The notes under the pieces: model-generated
Told to the model about the DNA's origin: nothing
What the model saw: the letters and a program-made list of their open reading frames with translations, nothing else
The model's database searches: none
Shown here: positions 39,425-49,829 of the stretch, in pieces
Layout of the letters: each line of letters starts with the position of its first letter
Position numbering within the stretch: the stretch's first letter is position 1
Origin: Rhodamnia argentea
Taxonomy: Eukaryota > Streptophyta > Magnoliopsida > Myrtales > Myrtaceae
Length of the DNA: 64,000 bases
Reading direction: 5' to 3'
Assembly: GCF_020921035.1 (NCBI RefSeq)
Contig: NC_063150.1
Coordinates: 4,960,001 to 5,024,000, forward strand
Made by a program: the position numbers and the translations under genes

Positions 39425-40525
39425 GGTTGCATGTGGTAACCATTCTGTTCCGGAAAATTGATTCTGATTAAAAAGACTTTTTCTGATTCTGTTCTTGGAT
39501 GAGTTTTAGAGAATCAAAACGCGTTTGATAACCGCCCAAAATTTATGTTCCTGGAATAAAAACGCGTTTAATAACTGTACAAAATTTCTGTTTTAAAAAA
39601 CTATTTCTCTTTCTAATTTTTTTCATTTAAGTCAAATAACTATGTAGTTTCCAACAAAAAAAAAAACTATGTAATTACTTTGTAAAATTTCATCCTAAAT
39701 TGAAGACTAATTTCCAATGCACACTAAAATAATTTAAAATATATATATATTTAGCATGTCATAAATGAAACACAAATTTTAATACATTACGTTTAAAGTT
39801 CAATTGAAGCATGGGACAATTCCCTTATTGAGAACTCATTTTTTTTCTTTAAATGTTGCGTTGTCCAAAATACATACAAATATAGGAGCCAAATAATCAA
39901 ATTATCCACTCGACCAAAAAAAAATTATCCTCCTTGATACGAAGTACAAGTCCTTCACTATCATTTTGCAGCTTCTGTCATAAATCCAAGTGGGTGTTTA
40001 GTTTCACTTCCATGTGCAAATGTTTACATTTTGTGACGCACGGCTACGAGTACATATGTTATCATCCATATGTTGGATGCCATCATCTTCTGTGACATTT
40101 TTGCAAAAGAGTGAAATTTAGGAAATTTAGGCCCAAATTTATGAAAATGAGGTCAAACTAGCCTAATATAAGCTTATTCTATTTTTAGGGATTTTCTATT
40201 TTTTTGTGATTTTTTTAAAATTTTCCATTTTTTTTAAATTATTTTATTTTATTTTATTTTATTTTTATTAGGTTGAGAGAAAAGTGACGAGATAACCGAA
40301 ATAGAAAAATGAGATATGTGAGACTTTATTTTGTTTTGTGATTCTTTTTTTCGGAACCAACTTTTTTTTTGTTCTAGATTTTGCTCTAAAACTTATTCTG
40401 ATTCTATAAAACTGATTTTGGGAACATAATCAAAATCAAATTTGTTTGCGTTGCCAAATACGATTCTCATCCTTTTTTGTTCCTAGAATCAGAATCGAAA
40501 AATAAAAATGGTTGCCATGCGAGCC
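39425..40525. mobile_element. Second PIF/Harbinger-like element of the copy C family
   Basis: Left end ggttgcatgtggtaaccatt; right end, reverse-complemented, ggctcgcatggcaaccattt. These match the ends at 21081 and 25808 in layout (GG, GCATG, then TAAyCATTC). TAA precedes the left end and TTA follows the right. Inside, gattctgtt/aacagaatc and tgttcc/ggaaca words pair across the element, and the core (40180-40270) is T-rich. No transposase frame. About 1.1 kb. Unlike the copy in SCPL copy C it has no nested LTR. Confidence 0.68.
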
Positions 40526-41394
40526 TTAAATCTAGATAGGAATATCATGTCTCGGATACCTTATCATTAGTTCAGGGAAAAAGAAAAAAGGTCTTACTTA
40601 TATGATAGTATAACAATATGACGGTGAAATATTAGGCATAATATCAGAGGTGGGTCCCACCATGATTGCCAAATATTCTTTGACATTTATAATACCTACG
40701 GTTGAAATTGCACATTTATTAATGTTATACTGTCGGCTTATCAAATTCCAAAAGAAAATGTGCAAAAATACTGAGAATAGGCCTTCGTGTCTAAAACTCC
40801 ATTTCTAATTTTTCTTCTCATACGTTGCTCACATTACTCATATCGGCATCTAAAACTCCATTTCATCGACACCAAACATGTTGTTCTACGCAGGCACCCG
40901 TAACTTCCGAGATGCTCCACTTAAGCATCTGCCTTTAGGGGCCACCACTTTAACGTCCCGCTTAAGCAGAAGCTCACTCGCGATGCTCGTGTCGGCGACC
41001 AAAGCCCCGTCGCAGCGACACCACTCACGTCCCGTCGAACCCTGGCACCGCAAGATGCTCTTCGGATTCCGATGTGCTGGCCATTTTCAGCTGTCTTTTC
41101 GCCTCATGGGGCGACCTTAGTCTGTCCCTCTGAACATGCATGTTCGTCGGTCATCGGTCGAATGCTCAACCTGTACCATCAAACGTATCGGGCCTCGAAC
41201 GATGGAGATGAGTTCGAGACAGCCATCTTCTTCGTACAGCCGGTGGGTGATCTTGGCTCTGATTTCCTGAAATATTGCAATCCAGTGAATTATTGTCGTT
41301 GATCTAATGGATTCGCCACCACTGACGTACGTGCTTGCTGTCATGCCAGGGAACATTAGCCTGAAACTTGCCAGCACGATAATGTGTTTGTTTC
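40526..41394. other. Intergenic DNA with a GC-rich island of unknown origin
   Basis: From about 40880 to 41360 the base composition shifts to GC-rich and frames open on both strands (40878-41120, 41072-41302 plus; 41117-41398 minus). One plus-strand frame reads PSEHACSSVIGRMLNLYHQTY. I recognise no domain. It could be a degraded exon or captured gene fragment. No splice-joined model worked. Confidence 0.25.
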
Positions 41395-41815
41395 GCAAAA
41401 ATTAAATAATTTTAAAATTATTTTTTTAAAAATCATCCTTTGTATTGCTTAAAAAATAAATGAACAAACAATATTCTATGAAAACATTCAAATATAAACT
41501 ACAGTCACTAATGAAAATAATTTTCATTGCCTAATTATTACAAGTGATCATTTTAGAAAAATATTTTTTCAACTCATTCGTTTTTCACTGATAATGAATG
41601 ATTTGAAACATATTTTTTCAAAAACGACGGCTTACATCGTTTATAAAAATGAATGAATGCAAAAAATATTTTCATTGTCCACAAAAATGTTTAGCCATAT
41701 ATTGTGGTTGATAATGAAAACTAATTTCATTAACTAATTAATGCAAGCGATACAAGCGATCATTTTTCAGAATATATTTTTCAAATCATTCATTTTTCGC
41801 GTAATAAATGGAACC
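41395..41815. mobile_element. AT-rich MITE-like repeat
   Basis: Contains repeated blocks aatatttttycaa.tcattcrttttt (41560 and 41770), atgaaaa.taatttcattacctaatta (41510 and 41725) and atacaagcgatcattttt, arranged partly as direct repeats with inverted ends (tttgtttcgcaaaaa versus the right side tttttcgcgtaata). Relatives are at 10450, 13160 and 44080. No coding sequence. The superfamily is unclear. Confidence 0.5.
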
Positions 41816-42393
41816 TAAAATGATTTTGAAATGAGTAGAGGGACTTGACCCCTCCCCCCAAAATAAAGCAATGTGAGTTACATAAGTTTGTGAAAATAAG
41901 GTTGATTATGAAAGAAATAGAATGTTCAATTGCATGCATGATAATCAAAAGTATGTTACACTCGGTAGAATTTGACAGGATCGCTATCAATTTTTTGAAA
42001 CGCATATATAGCCCGAAATATAAGTGGGTTGATAAATTATTGAAATTTCATAACACGCATTCCTCAATTTTTAACATATTGCAAAGTTCGGTGGTTAATT
42101 TTGAAAATGAGCGAAAGACAATAAACATTGCGACAAATACAATCGAACATAATGCTCGTGTTCCTCTTTTAGATCCACGACACTCTTGCACTCCTAATGA
42201 CATTGACTAGTGTCATCACGAGTGCAAGACCTCCTTTTTTGTAGTGTCGGGCTCCCTTTCCTCTTTTATAATTGCGCTTTGGTTAAAGTCAATTAATATC
42301 TTACTTTTACAAAAAAAAAAAAAAAAAAAAAAAACATAATGCTCGTGTCATATTCGTCACTAGTCCCACTTTGCTTATTTCAATGAAAAATCA
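41816..42393. other. AT-rich intergenic DNA
   Basis: A frame of 121 codons on the plus strand (41845-42210) is AT-driven and unrecognised. A short inverted repeat lies around 42177-42220 (cacgacactcttgcactcc versus catcacgagtgcaagacctcc). A poly(A) run of about 24 bases occurs at 42310. No gene is supported. Confidence 0.25.
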
Positions 42394-42938
42394 TAGATGT
42401 GAGCGATTTCAAGGTCGGTTTAGATTTCACTTGGACATAAAACCCATCCATTGAAACCAGTTCCCCAATTTTTCGAACTTGAAACCTACATTACATATCC
42501 GAAACTTACCCCATCATAGGTTTCAAGGTCTATCATTAATGTTTTTAATTGAATGGTTGTAGTGGACTATCACCATTGTAACCAACATTTGTTTCTATAA
42601 TTTACTAATCATGACTCATATTTAGACATACAAAGAATTTGAAATATTAACAAAGTAAAAATCTCAATAATGAATATCACCGAATATGAAAGCTTAAACT
42701 AGTGATTCAAGATAGCATACTTGTCATTGGATGCTATGGAATATCACAATAGCGTGCAAAGACGTAGCACAAGGAAAATACAAAGACTTGTTCTAGCTTC
42801 CACCCGAGACCCGCTTGTTGGTATCGGTTTCTCAATTTTTGGAACATCGAATCTATCTTATTTACCCTAGAACATGGAACCGAATCGATTCTCATTAATC
42901 CGGTTCTCAATTCTACCCCGAAATCATGATCATCCCTA
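42394..42938. mobile_element. Diverged second copy of the hAT-like MITE
   Basis: Shares with 27758-28268 the blocks tttttaattgaatg, tatttagacatac/tatttaaacacat, agtaaaaatctca, acaaagacttgttcta and ggtttct/ccaatttttggaac in the same order, about 540 bases long. The right end gatcatcccta matches the family end. The left end (tagatgtgagcg) is degraded, and the 8-bp flanks (aaaaatca, aagaatgg) match only partly. Confidence 0.65.
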
Positions 42939-43059
42939 AAGAATGGTTGTCATTTCTCGGAGTATGGACACCCTAACGGTTGTACACTGGTATCTCTTTC
43001 GTTTCCATTGGCATCTCTATCAGCAACACGTGTAGTCGCATGTGTCCACTAGCGGTGAA

Positions 43060-43215
43060 CAAGACGGACAACCGAACTGGGAACTGCTCGGACCGGACCA
43101 AAGGAGCCTGTTCGGTCCGGTTCCCGGTTCCTAAAAATGAAACCAATGTTCGGCCCGGACCGAACCGGACCAAAGGAGCCGATTCGAATTGGGAATTGGA
43201 CCGTCTGACTAAATC
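43060..43215. repeat. Small direct repeat rich in cggaccg/ccggttcc words
   Basis: The block gaccggaccaaaggagcc occurs near 43091 and again as gaaccggaccaaaggagcc near 43161. Ggttcc and ggaacc words lie between, so the region can also pair with itself. It is probably the core of a decayed MITE. No gene. Confidence 0.5.
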
Positions 43216-43951
43216 GATTATTATTTATTTATTTATAATGTGAAAAAGGTGAGAGAAACTGAGCGCGTGACCTCTTTTGCTCGAGAAAAAGAAAATCGTG
43301 ATCGATGGATTCCCCGCTTGTACCTCGCCCATGTTTTCTGTTTGTTTTGTTGATGCTAATGAATAAAGAACCGCCAGAGCCACGGATCTGCATGTTTAGC
43401 TCGATGAATCTTGGTGACAAACAAAAACACCAAATTGCATGAATAATGTCAAGATGTGAATTTTGATCTCAATCGGTTTTCTTGGACCATCCTGGAATCG
43501 GATCGGATCGGTCGGTAGAGGGGAAGCGTCCCTTCGATCTTGCTCTCGAATATTGGATAAGATCGGATCGGAAACCGATCACCCATATTATCCATCGAAT
43601 GTGCGGCAATCGGATCTCGGTTGCCTAATCACCATTGAACTTTCGGCTCTAGGAGACCGAATTGCAATACATTATTATCCTACATCGGCAATATGGGCAT
43701 TAATCTCCTTGTATTGTTGCCAATGAATGCAATTAAGCAAGTTGTCGAGCCAGACTTTGTAACCTAATCCATCCGATGAACGGGGGGGTCGTACGGACGG
43801 ACACATTTAAACAAAAATGCATCACACCACATCCTTGCTTGCGACGATTAAGAACCTGCATTATTGTCTTCCTTAATTATTCGTGTCAAGACAAAATCAT
43901 AACCATCATCACGCCACGACTTCCCCCCACCTCTCACATGCTTTGTCGCTC

Positions 43952-43989
<38 letters not shown>

Positions 43990-44552
43990 CTTAATTTCAT
44001 TTTCCGACGTGGAATATTAAAAACGCAAACCTTCCTTGAATATTTTCAAGGATGATCAGTTTTAGAACCTTTTTTTCGCAAAAAATACACGACGTAAAAA
44101 ATATTTTTTTATAAATAATAATTCGTATTGCTTGAAATAATTAATTAAATAAAAATATTTTTATTACTAAAAAAATATGTGCATGGATATTTTCGATAAA
44201 AAATTTCGTTCATTTATAAACAAGATGTTTCTCAATCCCCTTGCTAATCGGGGCCAAAATTTCAGAGATCAGAAATTATTGAAGGAAGAGTAAAATATTT
44301 CTTTTGAGGAAATTTTTTTCTGAACATTTTTCTTCAAATGAACCGAGCGTAATACTTTCAGAATAATTCACGACTTTCTCGCGCCTCTCGGTGTCCACGT
44401 CATCTCGGTCCGACTCCGCGGTACCTGCATCAGCATAAGCCAGCTGCCAGCGTGCCTATCCTCCATCCACGTCACCGTCCACCTTCCAGAAAACAGCCCC
44501 CAAACGCCCTCGAAATCACAACGAGACCCCCACTTCTTCCCCCGCGACTGCC
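43216..44552. other. Distal upstream region of the DUF538 gene
   Basis: Contains a (CT)n microsatellite at about 43958-43987 and an AT-rich MITE-like fragment at about 44080-44330 (aaaaatatttttattactaaaaaaatatgtg). After about 44360 it shifts to GC-rich sequence leading into the gene. Overlapping frames in 44368-44863 are promoter or 5' UTR shadows. Confidence 0.4.
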
Positions 44553-44560
44553 CACGTGGC
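44553..44560. promoter_or_regulatory. G-box (CACGTGGC) upstream of the DUF538 gene
   Basis: CACGTGGC lies about 300 bases upstream of the start codon in the GC-rich proximal region. This is an ABRE/G-box core bound by bZIP and bHLH factors. Some DUF538 genes respond to stress, which fits, but regulation here is inferred from the motif alone. Confidence 0.45.
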
Positions 44561-44854
44561 GCTTTCTGTTTGGTCCGCAGAAAAGACGAAGGCATCATTC
44601 CACGTTGCACACGAGTACACACACAGCATGCTTTCTCTCGCTGTCCGAAATGGGACCCGCACCCACCAGTCATCCAGTCACCACCAATAATTGATAAGTC
44701 TCTTGATCCGACCTGTACTCAAGCTGTCATCACTGTCTCCTTCTTCACTCCACGCACTCTCTCTGTCTGCGCAAAAATCCTGAAAAACCTCAAAGACCGC
44801 CATTACAGGGGGAGACGCCTCATGCTCTGACTGGCGATCACCCCACGAAACGCC

Positions 44855-45999
44855 ATGCTCCACTTCGTTCTCCTCACGCTTCTACTCTCGTTCCTTCAGT
44901 CCCTCGCGGCCTCACACCACTCCTCGTCGTCGGCGTCGTCAATCTACGAAATCCTCAAGTCTCACGGCCTCCCGATGGGCCTCCTCCCGAAGGGGGTGAC
45001 GGACTTCAGGATCGACGCCGATGGTCAGTTCGAGGTTTACTTGGATCGGGCCTGCAACGCCAAGTTCGAAAGCGAGCTGCACTACGACCGGAACGTCTCC
45101 GGGACGCTGAGCTACGGACAGATCGGCGCCCTCTCGGGGATCTCCGCGCAAGAGCTGTTCCTGTGGTTCCCCGTGAAAGGGATCAGGGTCGACATCCCGA
45201 GTTCCGGACTCATATACTTCGACGTCGGGGTGGTCTTCAAGCAGTTCTCGCTGTCACTGTTTGAGACTCCGCCTGATTGCACCGCGGTTAGGGCGGAGGA
45301 GATGGGCGGCTTTCACGACGGGAAATTGATCGCCGAGGCCTTGTCCAAGGTCTCTGTTTTACCTTTCTCTGCTTGTTTTAACGATTTTCGCAATTGACAT
45401 CTTCCTACTTTTAGGACTTTGCGCTCCAGCTGCTTTCTTCCACCAAATGCGGGGTGTCTCTGTGATTTGTCTAATTTTTTTTTTTTTCGCTTTTTTCTAC
45501 GTATGAAGCTCGTATGAGCCGAAATTTGTGTTTTTAGCAAGTGTGGAATGTGGATTTGGGGAAAGGTTGTCCTGTGAAATTTCTCCGCCAGGCTTCTTTC
45601 AAGTGTTGTCTGAGCAGTACCGAGCTCAGCTGAGCTCAATTATGAGTTTTCTTCTAATCTCAAAACTATTGCTTGCAAATTTCTCGCTTTTTTCCCCTTC
45701 AAATATTATCAGCGGGTAGTAGGGAATTCTTTTTATTTTCATCTTTCTTGGCCTTCATGAAAGCTGGACAACTTATTACTTAAAGTGATGTTTGAATCCA
45801 TTTAAGCTATGATTATTTGTCGTGTGGGTCGGAGTTCTGATTAGCCGAGTGTCTTCCACGTTTAAAGCAGCAGCATTTACTATTGTTTGGTCCATTTTTA
45901 TTGAAACTCTGTTTTCTTATTTCTTTTCATAAGCAGAGTCAATCGGGGAAGCTGCGATATCGACTTGATCAGGGGCATTTTGCAAGGGAAGTTCTTTAA
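44855..45999 (+). CDS. Secreted DUF538 protein
   Basis: Plant-specific DUF538 family, small beta-rich proteins of uncertain biochemical role, reported in stress and nutrient responses. Two exons: 44855-45349 and 45937-45999, 165 + 20 codons plus stop, phase 0 at the junction, 185 aa. Residues 1-20 form a signal peptide (MLHFVLLTLLLSFLQSLAAS). The DUF538 core runs from SIYEILKSHGLPMGLLPKGV (about residue 30) through VYLDRACNAKFES, GALSGISAQELFLWFPVKGIRVD and IYFDVGVVFKQFSLSLFE to PPDCTA near residue 147. The short second exon adds SGKLRYRLDQ, a conserved family ending. A downstream acceptor choice (aag or cag) could add one residue. Exon 1 is GC-rich compared with the surrounding DNA. Without splicing, the frame would run on to a stop at 45397, which is the wrong C-terminus. 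Confidence 0.9.
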
Positions 46000-47367
46000 G
46001 TGTTTGGAGAGAATGTGATCATCAAAGATGTGACATAGCCCAGCTCCAGGATCGCTCGAATCCCCTGTTCCACTGTATATCTGATACGGCGAGTTCGGTT
46101 TTAGGAGGTCCTACACTTATAATTCAGTCAGTGTGCTTGCTGCTTGCTTTTTCCTTCGAATAGTGCGGAGTGTGCATGTTACATGGCCCAGCTCCAGTCT
46201 AAAGAATGATGGCAGGTGATTGAGAGCAAAAGTAGTTCAGGTGCCAACTCCATAATAACCAGTGTCCCACCAAGGAAAAGATAATGGGAGACTGGAGCAC
46301 CGAGTGAGATTATTTCAGGTGAAAAGGCTCTGCAAAAGTTAATTTTGTTTGTTCAATTTGTTGAGTAATCGGTATAATCATGATCGATACCTTGAGGTAT
46401 CTTCTTATAGTATAAGCATTTCATTAAAGACACATGCCTCCCTAGCAGAGGAAATCAAAATAAGAATCTCTGTCCAGTCTCAGTATTCTCCAAATTAGCT
46501 CATCCCTTGCAATATCTTTTCCCCATTTTCCGTAATTGATACACGAATTTTTGAAATTGTGTTCGTGAGTTATCGGCGCTGTATGATCTTTAGAGGACTT
46601 AGATAGGTATTATGGTGAGCTCTGTAATGCCATGTGAGATCTCTATCGAGTGACTCGTGTTCACATTCTTATGCTCAGGTGAAAACTCTCTTCGGACTTG
46701 AGTTTGAGTTTTGAGACGCTAGCTATATGCTTAACACATGCAATCGAACATTGTTTTCGGGGATCTGCCCCTCTTCCTTTCGATTTGAAAGGTCCATAAG
46801 CAGACAAAGGTTTTTTGGAGGAGTGATCGTGAGAGTATATCTCTCGTGTAGATTTTCGTCTTAGCATCTTTTCTCTTTAAAGAAAACTGGTTTCAGGACT
46901 GTAACTGGACAAGAAAACAGCTGTCAAACTACAATCCACTGGCATCTTTTTTTGTACAGTGGTGCAGCTTCTTATTTCCGAATTTGATCTCTTTGTAACA
47001 TTATTCTCCAGCTGAGTTACCTCTCTGTTGTGGTACTACATATTGGATTATGCAGCCACTAAACCTTTTCTGGACTTCAGATTCAGATATTTTTCCAATT
47101 GCTTCGTCTATTGCTCTCTATTCTGGACCTTTTTCCTTATTTATTGCTTTGTAACCAAAAAACATGAGGAGAATCTCATCAGACTAAAGATGCGGCAAAT
47201 CTAAGACATTTTTTGTGGATGGGTGCTGAATAAATTTTGGATGACTAGCATGTCCAAGTAGATATAGAGTTTCTTCATTCCAAAGGTAAAATATCCACCT
47301 GCATCAACTTTCCCTAACAGATGTCCATGGTTCTTACAATTGTAGTACAAGTCCTGTGTAATTCCCC
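46000..47367. other. 3' region of the DUF538 gene and gene-poor DNA
   Basis: Likely includes the DUF538 3' UTR. Two segments share catggcccagctccag / catagcccagctccagg (near 46034 and 46181), a hint of a small local duplication. No coding region is recognised. Confidence 0.3.
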
Positions 47368-47673
47368 CTAATTATTTGAGGGATCAGTCTCAAGTGATGT
47401 ACAGAGGACGCCCTTGGACACATAATTTGCAATGTTAAATATATCTGTGAATAGGATGATTGATTCTATTGCTGCTCCAATTCCAACATTTGTTACAAGC
47501 TTTATAGGCCATCTTCTTTCAGTTTCAGCTTTGTCGGTAAAATTCATTCTTTTGTATTCATGCTTGAAGACACTATTGTGACCAGGTGTACGCAAAGAAC
47601 GAGAATGACAAAACAAAATATGAACAAGAACAAAAAAGGAAGAAAGGCAAATTGCCTTAGAGAACATAGACAA
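47368..47673 (-). CDS. Hypothetical small protein with N-terminal hydrophobic segment
   Basis: A single open frame of 101 codons. Residues 1-24 (MSMFSKAICLSSFFVLVHIL) look like a signal peptide or membrane anchor. A charged section (DKAETERRW) follows, and then a second hydrophobic segment (NVGIGAAIESIILFTDIFNI). I recognise no domain, and the frame could equally be chance AT-rich sequence. No promoter or splice evidence. Confidence 0.2.
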   Translation of the reverse strand: MSMFSKAICLSSFFVLVHILFCHSRSLRTPGHNSVFKHEYKRMNFTDKAETERRWPIKLVTNVGIGAAIESIILFTDIFNIANYVSKGVLCTSLETDPSNN

Positions 47674-48767
47674 CTAGTTGCAGAGATGGAATAAATGTAT
47701 TTCTTTAGTATTGTTGTTCCTATTTGGTGTTCTGTAACATGCAAGAACTATAATCAGTAATCTGAAGGAATAGCAGGAAAAGAGGTTTAACCTAAGGTGA
47801 TGTTGATGGTTTGAAAAACTGTTTGATGGAATTCTGTTGAGCTGATCCCAGAAGATGAAGAGCAATTTGAGTTTGCAAACTTGATCACATCAATTGCTCT
47901 CTTGGCCATTATTTTCACTGCTATTCATACCAATTTTACACTGGTGCAAGAGTATCATCTTATTGTCCATTGAGCCCTGCTTCACTAGGTTAAACATGTT
48001 GTATGCTCACACTGGAAAAAGAATTATTTTGAGAAGCTCGAGTATGCATAAGAGGGATGCTACTGATGATGCTGCATGATTAGGGTGGTTATAGTCTCGA
48101 CATCCTTGTTCGAGGATTGCGCCAAGATAGGGATCTGCCCGATGGTCTTCTGATGCATGTGAGAGGGACAAACGGTTAGCAGATTGTTGTTTCTCTGCCA
48201 ATTATTGCAGCTAAGAATGTCTTATTGGCCAACCTGCATGTGACCCAGTATGCATGTTTTGTCCGGGCACTTGGTTTTGCATCTTCATGTTGAAGCACAA
48301 CACGAGCTTCCGAGCTACACATGTGAGAGCAAACCTTTATTTTGTCTGGAACCAACGTAATGCTGCTTGTCATAGGCCAGCAACTACAGCTGTTTTAGGG
48401 AACTTGATGCTACATGACAACTGAAGTAGCAAGACTCCAAACGACTTGCCATGTTCTAAAATGTCCTTACACGGGCATCTGAACTCGATCCTCACTGTTC
48501 TATCCATTGAAGTAATGTCTAGTATCTGAAATCGACCCTCCAGAGAAAAGCTTTCGTCTTTCGCCATGGTGTCCCCCCGATATCCTTTTTTTTTTTTTTT
48601 TCATCTTTCCTTGGAACACTGTCCCTTCAGATCAAGAAACTTTGAGATTTCCTCGAGCCTTCCATTCTGGAAAAAGGAGAGAAAGACACGCAGTAACTTC
48701 AAGGCGGGTCGCTACAGAATTACCAAATCAGTCAAATGGTGTCCAATGACTGTTATGGCAAACCTTC
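47674..48767. other. Unassigned region with several short minus-strand frames
   Basis: Three adjacent minus-strand frames (48007-48201, 48176-48373, 48370-48567) begin with MAKDESFSLEGRFQILD, which has ordinary protein-like composition. They are not joinable by consensus splice sites, and I cannot name the family. A sequence at about 47945-47972 (caagagtatcatcttattgtcc) recurs inverted at about 49452 and 49537. A poly(T) run of 17 lies at 48585. It may be a decayed gene. Confidence 0.25.
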
Positions 48768-48793
48768 AGCTCGCCGGATCCTCCCGGCGAGCT
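48768..48793. other. Perfect 10-bp hairpin
   Basis: agctcgccgg, loop atcctc, ccggcgagct: a GC-rich, perfectly paired stem with a 6-base loop. It lies 23 bases left of a long G-rich tract. It is in no gene. Whether it acts in RNA or DNA is unknown. Confidence 0.7.
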
Positions 48794-48815
48794 CAAAGTA
48801 TCAACCTTCTTATTG

Positions 48816-48863
48816 TGGGGGGGGAGGGGTGGGGCGGGGTGTGTGGTGGGTGGGGGTGGTGGG
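48816..48863 (+). other. G-rich tract with G-quadruplex potential
   Basis: G-runs of 8, 4, 4, 4, 3, 5 and 3 separated by loops of 1-8 bases on the plus strand fit the G3+N1-7 rule over the first four runs. The tract is otherwise surrounded by average-composition DNA. No gene overlaps convincingly; the Gly/Trp-rich frame across it is an artefact. Confidence 0.75.
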
Positions 48864-49829
48864 ATATCATGATGGTAATGCGCCACTAGGGACACATGGA
48901 ATCCAACCAACGCCACTGATCCAACCTTAAATCCTTATCACCGACTATTGGAAGCTAGAGCATGAGATAAAGTGTTCCCGATGTGATCGGCATCTGCAAT
49001 CCGAATCTGTAGAGTGAGCACACTGGGCATTGAGATTAAGCACCCAAAAGAGGGCGAGAAACAGAGAGAACCTCTGCTTTCGATTTGGCGAGTGGATCAT
49101 CAGGGTCCACCATCTGTGTAGACTCCCTTTCTTCTTAGAAACTTGGTTTCATGACAAGTGTCCACAGCAGAATAAGTAAAATTAGAGATGGCCCTTTAAC
49201 TTTGACCCGGTTTTACTTTTACCCCCCTCAAATTTCCGTTTTGTCAGGTAAGCCCCTGAAATTTTGTTTGGATCGCCCTATCACTTCGGAACCACTATAA
49301 GTACTCCATGATCTGTAGATGATTTAACTTTCTGGCCGCTTGCCTAGTAGACATCGTTCTCCTACAAAGGAAATGGAAACGACTACAGGATCATTCCAAA
49401 TGACTGCCAATCATCCCGCGGTATTATCCACAGGAATTGAGGAGGAGTAATGGACAATAAGATGATACTTGCGCCGGAAGTTTCCTACAGAGAAAATGGA
49501 TAAGAATACATAGTCGATCTAAGCACCCAAAGGAATGGACAATAGGATGATACTCTTGAGAAGGAGCAATGGACAACGAAAGCCACAACAGTAGTCCTTC
49601 CGCACAGGTCGGATGCCCCACCTCCTCAGTTATACTTCCATAGTACTTCTCTCAAAAACGCATAACGCACATACTTTTACTCAATTTTGTCCCATAAGTC
49701 TGTGTGATGCGAACTAAAACTTATTCCTAAGTCGTTAGGTAATAGACTGAAAGGATTTCTCGGCCAAATAATTTCACCTCAACAATCGGCTTCTGCCCCG
49801 GGTAGAAGAAGAATAGAGGAGAATTTCAG
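48864..49829. other. Intergenic DNA left of the LINE relic
   Basis: The block 49440-49575 contains two related segments (gtaatggacaataagatgatacttg and gaatggacaataggatgatactcttg), about 85 bases apart, that also match 47945 in inverted orientation. The stretch at 49190-49330 (ttaactttgacccggttttac) resembles dispersed repeat sequence. No gene is supported. Confidence 0.3.

Noticed and set aside
43463-43726. 87-codon frame in gene-poor DNA
   Set aside because: There is no domain, splice context or conservation cue. It could be chance in a less AT-rich patch.
45313-45719. Frames in the DUF538 intron
   Set aside because: They are intron sequence between two in-phase exons. The minus-strand frame has a Lys-rich run from a poly(T) tract.
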